NCBI GenBank assembly: GCA_937880545.1
Contig: CALFKA010000271.1
Span: 1 to 9,110, forward strand
Direction of reading: 5' to 3'
From: an uncultured Clostridia bacterium
Lineage (GTDB): Bacteria > Bacillota > Clostridia > Peptostreptococcales > Acidaminobacteraceae
Length of the DNA stretch: 9,110 nt
The first letter of the stretch is position 1. Each line of letters begins with the position of its first letter. Position numbers and translations under genes: made by a program. A model generated the notes under the pieces. That model ran no database searches and was not told the origin of the DNA. It saw nothing but the letters and a program-made list of their open reading frames with translations. Below, piece after piece: positions 1 through 5,386 of this stretch.

Positions 1-19
1 CACGACGCTCTTCCGATCT
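1..19 (+). other. Illumina TruSeq adapter remnant
   Basis: Bases 1-19 (CACGACGCTCTTCCGATCT) are identical to the 3' end of the standard Illumina TruSeq read-1 adapter/primer. Genomic sequence begins at about base 20. The partial gene that follows stays open through these bases only by chance, so they should be masked. The match is visible directly; the identity of the adapter is established knowledge. Confidence 0.95.
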
Positions 20-423
20 CCTCGATTCTCGATGAACCTGTGGACATTGTCCTTGAGTGTATCGACCACCTGAAGGCAAAAGTTTTCCTTCTTCAGGAGG
101 CGCAGCGTCGCGGCATTCCCGTTCTCAGCGCCATGGGGATGGGCAATCGCCTCGATCCTTCAAAACTGTGCATCACCACTTTGTATGAGAGCAGCGGGTG
201 TCCATTGGCGAGAAATCTGAGAAAGGAAGCCCGTCGACTCCAGCTCGAAGATGTTCCCGTGATTCTCTCCACTGAGATGCCAAGAAACATCGTCGTTGAT
301 ACGAAAAGTGGTCGTCATGCACCGGCGTCGTGCTACCTTGTGCCAGCGGCTTGTGGCAATCTCATGGCTTATTATGTCGTGGAACACTTTACCACTTTGT
401 CGCGAGAAACCAATACAAAATGA
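20..423 (+). CDS. tcdA: tRNA threonylcarbamoyladenosine dehydratase, C-terminal part (5'-truncated)
   Basis: This is the end of a TcdA/CsdL protein of the ThiF/MoeB/HesA E1-like superfamily. These enzymes use ATP to dehydrate t6A37 of ANN-decoding tRNAs to the cyclic form ct6A in the cytoplasm. The visible 133 residues begin SSILDEPVDIVLECIDHLKAK. They show the family landmarks in order: the acidic D-x-I-D-type strand (ECIDHLKAK), GIPVLSAMGMGNRLDP, CPLARNLRKEARR, and the closing region with the hydrophobic VPAACGNLMAYYVVEH helix. The nucleotide-binding N-terminal half (GxGxxG) is lost beyond the contig edge. A GTG at 40 could be read as a start, but it lies inside the conserved domain and is not one. 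The last 35 nt overlap the 3' end of the convergent minus-strand gene. MoeB or ThiF are less likely because the GMGNxxDP and CPLAR signatures are typical of TcdA. Confidence 0.88.
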
Positions 424-667
424 GGCTGATGATTAAAATAACCACAAAAGCAATAAGCATCAGTTTTGTTTCAAATGTTTTCTGAATCGCAAGCTTATCG
501 TGAGGCCACTGAGTCTTATACTTTTCATAGAGTTTCTGATCGCCAGCAGAAAGTTCAGACACATCTCTGACGCGTGCTACCCGCTTCCAAAACAACAAAG
601 AACGAACAAAGGAAAGTAGGACAAATACAATAACTGCGATGGCAAACCAGAGATAATACTGAGGCAT
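389..667 (-). CDS. Small two-helix membrane protein, unknown function
   Basis: I do not recognise this 92-residue protein. It starts MPQYYLWF and has an N-terminal hydrophobic helix (about residues 4-26), a charged middle section (about 28-68, with a KLYEKYKTQWP stretch) and a second hydrophobic helix (about 69-89) ending in ATKW. That predicts a membrane hairpin with the charged loop and both ends on opposite sides. An upstream in-frame ATG at 697 would add ten residues, but it has no ribosome binding site and falls inside the -10 box of the gene's probable promoter. The ATG at 667 is preceded by AGGGGAG about 6 nt upstream, so it is preferred. The 3' end overlaps the end of tcdA by 35 nt in antisense. 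It is divergent from the phn operon. Expression is supported by the promoter and Shine-Dalgarno sequence; function is unknown. Confidence 0.7.
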   Translation of the reverse strand: MPQYYLWFAIAVIVFVLLSFVRSLLFWKRVARVRDVSELSAGDQKLYEKYKTQWPHDKLAIQKTFETKLMLIAFVVILIISLILYWFLATKW

Positions 668-695
668 GAAAAGCTCCCCTGAAAAGTTTTCTTTC

Positions 696-724
696 ATTCT
701 AGCAGATGCTTATCCTATGGGCAA
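696..724 (-). promoter_or_regulatory. Probable extended -10 promoter for the 92-residue membrane protein
   Basis: Read on the minus strand, TTGCCC (719-724) and TAGAAT (696-701) are separated by exactly 17 nt. The -10 box is preceded by TGC, giving the extended TGn element. The -10 matches the sigma-A consensus at 5 of 6 positions and the -35 at 4 of 6. Transcription would begin near 689, downstream of the ATG at 697, which supports the start at 667. Confidence 0.6.
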
Positions 725-746
725 ATAGGCTTGCATTTGCTATACT
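718..746 (+). promoter_or_regulatory. Probable extended -10 promoter for the phn operon
   Basis: TGGGCA (718-723) and TATACT (741-746) are spaced 17 nt apart, and TGC directly precedes the -10 (738-740), forming an extended -10. The expected start point near 753 would give a very short leader of about 12 nt with the ribosome binding site at its 5' end. That is unusual and lowers confidence. The -35 overlaps that of the divergent promoter. Confidence 0.5.
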
Positions 747-764
747 GTACAAAAAGGAGGATGT

Positions 765-1754
765 ATGAAAAGACTATTCACCATACTCATGGTACTGACG
801 CTCATTTTCTTATTGGTGGCCTGCAATAAGCCCGCTGAGACTCCGGCACCACCTGCCGAAACCCCGGCTGAGACGCCCGAACCCGTCGAAGAGACACCGG
901 TCGCAGAAGAACCTGAAGAAGTCGAATATGACACGCTTCGCGTTCAACTCATTCCGTCAAGAGATGCTGCTGTTCTCGATGCACAGAGAAAACCTCTTGA
1001 GGAATTACTGGAAAAAGAACTTGGGTTTGATGTAGACGTCACCATCGCCACAGACTACAACGCACTCATTGAAGCGATGAAAAGTGAAAAAGTAGATGTC
1101 GGCTTCCTAGCCACTACTTCGTATGTTCTCGCTGCCGACCAAGGTGCTGCAGAAGCGATTCTGAAGTCACTGCGTTACGACGTGGATGAGGCCGGCAATC
1201 CCCTCACAGACCAGCCTCTCGTCGATGGTTACAAAGCCCAGCTCGTCGCCTCACCGGACAGCGGAATCAAATCCGTAGAAGATCTTAAAGGGAAGACGAT
1301 CGGCATTGCTTCCTTCACCTCGACTTCCGGATTTGTCTGGCCTGCCAACCTGCTTGCTGACCATGGGCTCGATCCCGAAAAAGATGTAGAGTGGATTGAT
1401 CTGGGAGGTCACGACAAGGCGATCCTCGGTGTCTATAATGGACAAGTAGATGCAGCATTTACCTTTAAAGATGCGCGCACACTGGTCGACGACGAGCTCC
1501 CGGATGTATATGACAAAGTCGTCTTTGTCACCGAAACCACCAATATCCCCAATGATACGATTTCAGTCATCCCTTCCCTCGATCCTGCTCTGAAAGAGAA
1601 GATCAAACAGGCATTCCTTGATATCGCCGCTTCGGAAGAAGGACTTGAAATCATCCGTGCCGTCTACAATCACGAAGGCTACGCCCCTGCCACTGACGAT
1701 GAATACGCTATGGTGCGCGAATATCTCGAACGTCAGAAAGAATGGGACTTTTAG
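765..1754 (+). CDS. phnD: Phosphonate/phosphite/phosphate ABC transporter substrate-binding lipoprotein
   Basis: This is the extracytoplasmic receptor of a PhnD-family importer (periplasmic-binding fold, PhnD/PtxB group). Residues 1-19 are a signal peptide with a KR start and a hydrophobic core, ending in the lipobox LVAC. Cys20 would be lipidated and anchor the protein to the outer face of the membrane. Residues 21-54 form a Pro/Glu/Thr-rich spacer with AETP-like repeats. The ligand domain follows (about 56-329), with family signatures DVGFLATTSY (111-120), IASFTSTSGFVWP (181-193) and GGHDKAILGVYNGQVDAA (214-231). These serine/threonine loops and the GHD loop are the usual oxyanion-binding places. 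The length of 329 residues is normal. The ATG at 765 follows AAGGAGG with a 4-nt gap. It is the first gene of the phnDCEE operon. The actual ligand (phosphonate, phosphite, phosphate or hypophosphite) cannot be assigned, and no C-P lyase or phosphonatase genes are in view. Confidence 0.9.
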   Translation: MKRLFTILMVLTLIFLLVACNKPAETPAPPAETPAETPEPVEETPVAEEPEEVEYDTLRVQLIPSRDAAVLDAQRKPLEELLEKELGFDVDVTIATDYNALIEAMKSEKVDVGFLATTSYVLAADQGAAEAILKSLRYDVDEAGNPLTDQPLVDGYKAQLVASPDSGIKSVEDLKGKTIGIASFTSTSGFVWPANLLADHGLDPEKDVEWIDLGGHDKAILGVYNGQVDAAFTFKDARTLVDDELPDVYDKVVFVTETTNIPNDTISVIPSLDPALKEKIKQAFLDIAASEEGLEIIRAVYNHEGYAPATDDEYAMVREYLERQKEWDF

Positions 1755-1763
1755 GAAATCGAT

Positions 1764-1789
1764 AAAGCTGTCTTCGGACAGCTTTTTTT
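1764..1789 (+). terminator. UUCG-capped hairpin with U-tract between phnD and phnC
   Basis: A 9-bp stem AAAGCTGTC / GACAGCTTT is closed by the extra-stable TTCG tetraloop (C-UUCG-G) and followed by seven T. It has the form of an intrinsic terminator, placed 10 nt after the phnD stop and ending just before the phnC ribosome binding site (AGGAG, 1791-1795). Because phnC has no clear promoter of its own, it probably acts as a partial terminator or 3'-end stabiliser that makes more phnD than phnCEE message. Confidence 0.8.
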
Positions 1790-1801
1790 CAGGAGTTTAC
1801 A

Positions 1802-2587
1802 ATGCTTGAGATCCGGAATATCAGCAAGACTTATCCGAATGGTGTGCAAGCTCTATCGAACGTCTCCCTCAACATTCAAAAGGGTGAATTTGTCTCCATC
1901 ATCGGACTTTCCGGGGCAGGGAAAAGCACCCTGCTTCGCAGCATCAACAAGATGATTGAGATGACGGAGGGGGATATCCTCTTCCAGGGAAAATCAATCC
2001 GGGAAGCGAAAGGAAAAGAGCTACGCCTGATTCGCCGTGATATCGGCATGATTTTTCAGAGTTTTAATCTCGTCAAACGAAGTCGTGTCATCACCAATGT
2101 CCTCTGCGGCCGAATCGCCTATCATTCGCCTTTTGTCACCTTTTTTGGACTCTATCCAAAAGAGGATAAACAGATCGCTTTTGAGGCACTTGATCGCGTC
2201 AATATTTTAGAGAAAGCCTATAACCGGGCAGATGAACTGAGTGGAGGCCAGATGCAGCGCGTCGCCATCGCCCGCTCCCTGGCCCAGGAACCTATTCTAC
2301 TCCTTGCCGACGAACCGGTGGCGAGTCTCGATCCATTGACCACCATCCAAGTCATGGACGACTTAAAGAGGATCAACCGAGAGCTGGGTCTTACGATGCT
2401 GGTCAACCTCCATCATGTGGACCTTGCCCTTAAGTATTCTACACGCATCATCGGTCTGCAGGCGGGAAAGCTAGTCTTTGACGGCCACGCCAAGGATGTC
2501 AACGATGAAGTTCTTAAGGAAATCTACGGAAGGGAACTGACCAGCAGCGAAGTCTTAGGTGAGGTGGAAGATGCGCCCTCCTCATAA
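1802..2587 (+). CDS. phnC: Phosphonate-type ABC importer ATP-binding protein
   Basis: This cytoplasmic ATPase subunit powers the phn importer. All ABC motifs are intact: Walker A GLSGAGKST (residues 35-43), Q-loop IFQSFNLV (Gln86), signature LSGGQ (146-150), Walker B ILLLADEP (165-172, catalytic Glu171), D-loop SLD (175-177) and the switch His in VNLHHVDLA (about 204). The NLHHVDLAL segment and the overall layout are those of PhnC (usual length about 250-270; here 261). Translation starts at the ATG at 1802, six nt after AGGAG, immediately downstream of the hairpin U-tract. Its 3' end overlaps phnE1 by 17 nt, which implies translational coupling. PhnC is preferred over other polar ABC ATPases because it is flanked by phnD and phnE. 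Confidence 0.93.
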   Translation: MLEIRNISKTYPNGVQALSNVSLNIQKGEFVSIIGLSGAGKSTLLRSINKMIEMTEGDILFQGKSIREAKGKELRLIRRDIGMIFQSFNLVKRSRVITNVLCGRIAYHSPFVTFFGLYPKEDKQIAFEALDRVNILEKAYNRADELSGGQMQRVAIARSLAQEPILLLADEPVASLDPLTTIQVMDDLKRINRELGLTMLVNLHHVDLALKYSTRIIGLQAGKLVFDGHAKDVNDEVLKEIYGRELTSSEVLGEVEDAPSS

Positions 2588-3371
2588 GTTTTCAAGGGAT
2601 ATCCCGGAGAAACCTTCGGACATAAAGAGAAACCTTTCGATTGTTCTCTTTTTTGCACTCATCTATGCCGCTGGTAAATTCACGAGGTTCAACTTTTCAG
2701 ACCTGATAGAAGGGATGTCTGAGGGCGGAGGATTTATCAAAGAGCTCTTTTTCCCCCCGGACTGGGCTTATATGAAAAGACTGATCGAGCCTATGAAGGA
2801 AACCATACAGATTTCGATCGTCGGAACTTTCTTTGGATCGATTGTAGCTATCCCCTTTGCGATCCTGTCTGCAAGAAACTTTCTTAGGATGCCGATTCTA
2901 ACCGGGATTGTCAGGAACTTCCTCGGCTTATTCCGCACCATTCCGGCTTTGGTCTTTGCCGCCCTGTTTGCGTCCGTTTTTGGCTTCGGGAGTTTTCCGG
3001 GTATGATGGCTCTCATTGTCTTTACGGCTGGTCTTGTTGCCAAGCTGGGGTTTGAAGCGATTGAGAGTATAGACCACGGTCCGGTCGAGGCACTCGAAAG
3101 CAGTGGCGCTACGAAACTGAGCATACTTCGCTTTGCTATTATTCCTCAGATCCTTCCACAGTACCTCAGTTTTGTCCTCTACTCCTTTGAGATCAATATC
3201 CGCGCTTCCGCCGTGCTTGGATATGTAGGAGCCGGAGGGATTGCCAACTACTATAATCGGACACTTAGCTACTTGCAGTATGCCCGTGCGGGCAGTATTG
3301 TCCTTCTCACCTTTGTCGTCGTCATGGCGCTCGACCTGGTGTCGAGCCGCATTCGAGAGAGGTTGCTATGA
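2571..3371 (+). CDS. phnE: Phosphonate-type ABC importer permease, first subunit
   Basis: This integral membrane permease is one of two in the operon (call it PhnE1, 266 residues). Hydrophobic segments lie at about 21-35, 79-103, 120-140, 143-162, 197-222 and 240-256. The cytoplasmic coupling (EAA) loop is at about 163-196, with PVEALESSGA and IIPQILP, and contacts the ATPase. The segment EINIRASAVLGYVGAGGI is typical of PhnE. An in-frame GTG at 2559 would add four residues but has no ribosome binding site. The ATG at 2571 follows AGGTGAGG and is preferred. It overlaps phnC by 17 nt and phnE2 by an ATGA tetranucleotide. It resembles PhnE2 throughout and probably pairs with it to form a heterodimeric channel. 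Confidence 0.9.
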   Translation: MRPPHKFSRDIPEKPSDIKRNLSIVLFFALIYAAGKFTRFNFSDLIEGMSEGGGFIKELFFPPDWAYMKRLIEPMKETIQISIVGTFFGSIVAIPFAILSARNFLRMPILTGIVRNFLGLFRTIPALVFAALFASVFGFGSFPGMMALIVFTAGLVAKLGFEAIESIDHGPVEALESSGATKLSILRFAIIPQILPQYLSFVLYSFEINIRASAVLGYVGAGGIANYYNRTLSYLQYARAGSIVLLTFVVVMALDLVSSRIRERLL

Positions 3372-4159
3372 AAAATACCATTCCAAAAGCTCCTCCTCTG
3401 AAAATCAGCACAGTCATCTATTCCATTCTCCTCACGGCCATTATTGTCTGGGGCTTGAGCGGTATCAATTACAAAGGCATCATGGATTCCGCGGGAGGTA
3501 CGGTTCGAGCGATGGCTCGGGGAATTATTGACCCTGACTTTGAGTATCTCCGAAATATGACGATTGACGGTCTCCCCTATGCCATTTTAGAGACACTTGC
3601 CATAGCGATTGCTGGCACCTTTATTTCAGGCATTCTCTCTATCCCGTTTGCCCTGCTCGCTTCCCAGAATATCGTTGGAAAAAACATTTCAAAAATCGGG
3701 AAATTTCTCATCACCAGTATCCGCGTATTTCCCGAGCTTATCCTCGCGATCATCTTTGTCAAGATCGTTGGGCCGGGAGCTGTTGCGGGCGTCATGGCAC
3801 TGGGTATCCACTCCATCGGTATGCTCGGCAAACTCTTCAGCGAATCGATTGAGAGCATGGATATGGGCCCTGTGGAAGCGTTGGAAGCCAGCGGTGCCAA
3901 TGCCCTACAAAAACTTTTTCATGCTGTGATTCCGACTGTTATGACAGACTTAATGGGCTTTACGCTCTATCGTTTTGAGATCAATACTAGAGCCGCTTCT
4001 ACCCTTGGTATCGTAGGTGCCGGTGGTATCGGTGCCCCGCTCATCTTCTCCATTGGTTCTCGCAACTGGTCGCGAGTATCTATCATTGTCCTCACACTGA
4101 TCATCACCGTCATCATCGTCGACATGATCAGCGGAAACATTCGCAAACGACTTCAGTAA
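3368..4159 (+). CDS. phnE: Phosphonate-type ABC importer permease, second subunit
   Basis: This is the second PhnE-like permease (PhnE2, 263 residues). Membrane segments lie at about 15-32, 71-98, 115-135, 136-155, 195-221 and 236-255. The EAA coupling loop is at about 156-191, with PVEALEASGA and AVIPTVM. FEINTRAASTLGIVGAGGIGAPL parallels the same region of PhnE1, so the pair looks like an old tandem duplication that diverged into a heterodimer. Its ATG overlaps the phnE1 stop (ATGA), with GAGAGAGG ending 5 nt upstream. The terminal RKRLQ echoes RERLL of PhnE1. It is the last subunit of the transporter, and surE follows 53 nt later in the same direction. Confidence 0.9.
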   Translation: MKNTIPKAPPLKISTVIYSILLTAIIVWGLSGINYKGIMDSAGGTVRAMARGIIDPDFEYLRNMTIDGLPYAILETLAIAIAGTFISGILSIPFALLASQNIVGKNISKIGKFLITSIRVFPELILAIIFVKIVGPGAVAGVMALGIHSIGMLGKLFSESIESMDMGPVEALEASGANALQKLFHAVIPTVMTDLMGFTLYRFEINTRAASTLGIVGAGGIGAPLIFSIGSRNWSRVSIIVLTLIITVIIVDMISGNIRKRLQ

Positions 4160-4212
4160 CCTTATCCATATAGAAAGGAGAAACCCAGTTCTTTTGAACT
4201 CCGGTACTCATC
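4160..4212 (+). promoter_or_regulatory. surE leader with distant Shine-Dalgarno and small hairpin
   Basis: The only good ribosome binding site, GAAAGGAG (4173-4180), ends 32 nt before the surE ATG. Between them is a perfect 5-bp hairpin AGTTC-TTTT-GAACT (4187-4200). CTCC at 4199-4202 could alternatively pair with GGAG (4177-4180) and mask it. No in-frame upstream start exists, because TGA at 4195-4197 closes the frame. No convincing promoter is seen here, so surE probably relies on read-through from the phn operon. Confidence 0.4.
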
Positions 4213-4962
4213 ATGAATATCCTCGTTACCAACGATGACGGCATCCATGCTAAAGGCATCGGTCTACTGATTGAAGCGGCTCGTGAATTCGGAGATGTCT
4301 ACGTCGTCGCTCCCAATTCTCAGCAGTCCGCTGTTTCTCAGGGGCTTACCATCCATGAGCCCCTTCAGATCGAACAGATGGAAAACCTTTTTCAAGACAT
4401 TACTTCGTATGCCATCAGTGGAAAGCCCGCTGACTGCATCAAAGTTGCGCTTGAATATCTTCGTTTTCCGATCGATATGGTTTTCTCCGGTGTCAATGAC
4501 GGTCCGAATCTAGGCACGGATATCCTCTATTCCGGGACCGTGGCTGCCGCGTCAGAAGCAAGCATATTTAATATTCCGAGCGTCGCATTCTCCACTGATT
4601 TCGGTTGCTTTTCGATCGTAGAAGAAGAACTTCACTCCACTATTGAGTACGTTCTTCACCATAAGTTGCCTTCCCCCGGTAGGATCGTGAATGTCAACTT
4701 CCCTCTGAACAAATTCCGAAGGAGTAAAGGCATCCGCCTCACCACCCAGGGAATGCGTATCTTTTCCGCAAAATTCCGCCACGATGAAGGCAAGTACTGG
4801 CAGGAAGGAGACTGGGTTCATGTCCGAAACGAAAAAAATACGGATGTCACTGCAGTCTCAGAAGGATATATCTCCATTACACCACTGGGAACAGATAGAA
4901 CCGATTATGAACTCCTGGAAGTATGGAGAGAACAGCAGATGAAACTCATGCAAAAAAAATAG
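4213..4962 (+). CDS. surE: 5'/3'-nucleotidase SurE
   Basis: SurE is a metal-dependent cytoplasmic phosphatase that releases phosphate from nucleoside 5'- and 3'-monophosphates; some homologues also act on short polyphosphate. The start MNILVTNDDGIHAKG is the conserved SurE N-terminus, which fixes the ATG at 4213. The metal-site residues are present: Asp8, Asp9, Ser39 (in VAPNSQQSAVSQ) and Asn95 (in SGVNDGPNLGTDILYSGTV). GKPADCIKVAL (70-80) and ITPLGTDRTDY near the end are also family-typical. The length of 249 residues is standard. It sits 53 nt downstream of the phn importer on the same strand, which suggests co-expression in phosphorus metabolism, although SurE is widespread and often next to unrelated genes. 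Its TAG stop lies in the stem of the bidirectional terminator. Confidence 0.95.
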   Translation: MNILVTNDDGIHAKGIGLLIEAAREFGDVYVVAPNSQQSAVSQGLTIHEPLQIEQMENLFQDITSYAISGKPADCIKVALEYLRFPIDMVFSGVNDGPNLGTDILYSGTVAAASEASIFNIPSVAFSTDFGCFSIVEEELHSTIEYVLHHKLPSPGRIVNVNFPLNKFRRSKGIRLTTQGMRIFSAKFRHDEGKYWQEGDWVHVRNEKNTDVTAVSEGYISITPLGTDRTDYELLEVWREQQMKLMQKK

Positions 4963-4980
4963 GGCCACTGCCCTATTTTT
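4952..4980. terminator. Bidirectional terminator between surE and the convergent gene
   Basis: The stem AAAAATAGGGC / GCCCTATTTTT encloses a CACT loop (4966-4969). An A-run precedes it on the plus strand and a T-run follows, so both transcripts see a GC-rich hairpin and a U-tract. The surE TAG (4960-4962) lies in the left arm and the opposing gene's TAG (complement of 4973-4975) in the right arm, so the two stops pair with each other's complement. Confidence 0.85.
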
Positions 4981-5335
4981 GATTACCAAACATTCTTTGC
5001 ACCAACTCAAGAGCGACGTTTAGCACAATCGCCAGAAGGATCGCATCCACAAAGGAGGGGATAAACACTCCCTTGATGAACTCCTGTCCTTTCCAGAGTG
5101 CCAGTGGCAGGCTGAGGACGCTTAGTATAATCCCCGGGATAATACTGATGCCCATCGTAAAGCATCCTGCTCCGACCAAAAGCCCCGCAAGGATCTTGAT
5201 GAGTGTATGAAGCAGTGCCACGGCAAAACTGAGAATCAGCGCGCCCTGAATCGTTTCTATACTGATAAACCAGCCCAGATAGCTGAACAAATAAAGGAGA
5301 ACGCCTGTCAGAACCCACTTGGTGAGCATTCGCAT
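4973..5335 (-). CDS. Small four-helix membrane protein, PF04020/YvlD-like
   Basis: This 120-residue, very hydrophobic protein has four predicted helices at about 7-25, 31-50, 60-82 and 95-114. The layout (short helix pairs, ALLHTLIKILAGLL after the second helix, a final ILLAIVLNVALELV helix) resembles the PF04020 family, called 'phage holin family 4' or YvlD, whose members are mostly chromosomal proteins of unknown function. The assignment is by pattern and is uncertain. An ATG at 5362 would add nine residues, but the ATG at 5335 has AGGAGG (5341-5346) at 5-nt spacing and is chosen. It starts 48 nt after the stop of the giant surface protein, with no terminator between, so it can be cotranscribed. 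It may also have its own promoter. Its TAG stop lies inside the shared terminator. Confidence 0.72.
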   Translation of the reverse strand: MRMLTKWVLTGVLLYLFSYLGWFISIETIQGALILSFAVALLHTLIKILAGLLVGAGCFTMGISIIPGIILSVLSLPLALWKGQEFIKGVFIPSFVDAILLAIVLNVALELVQRMFGNQK

Positions 5336-5357
5336 GATAACCTCCTGATTCTCGCCT

Positions 5358-5386
5358 ATCATATCATGCTATGCTCTCTTTTTCTA
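5358..5386 (-). promoter_or_regulatory. Possible extended -10 promoter for the YvlD-like gene
   Basis: On the minus strand, TATGAT (5358-5363) is preceded by TGA, again an extended -10. TAGAAA (5381-5386) lies 17 nt upstream as a weak -35 and overlaps the stop codon of the surface-protein gene. The -10 matches consensus at 5 of 6 positions. Transcription would start near 5351, just ahead of the AGGAGG site. Confidence 0.4.

Noticed and set aside
40..423. GTG at 40 as the start of a complete small protein
   Set aside because: The frame continues upstream to the adapter and the GTG sits inside the conserved ThiF-type domain. The gene is truncated, not short.
426..470. CTGATG...CATCAG followed by TTTTGTTT, a possible tcdA terminator
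   Set aside because: The stem is only 6 bp with a 26-nt loop and lies inside the opposite gene's coding sequence. It is too weak to call.
765..1754. PtxB (phosphite-specific) as the name of the binding protein
   Set aside because: Motifs are shared by PhnD and PtxB, and no ptxD or phosphonate catabolic gene is nearby, so ligand specificity cannot be resolved.
4194..4238. A 14-codon leader peptide from TTG at 4194
   Set aside because: The spacing of 13 nt from AAGGAG is too long and TTG is a poor start. It is kept only as an alternative within the surE leader finding.
4973..5335. Phage holin and hence a prophage remnant
   Set aside because: There are no other phage genes in the window, and PF04020 proteins are commonly chromosomal. 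The 'holin' label in that family is historical.
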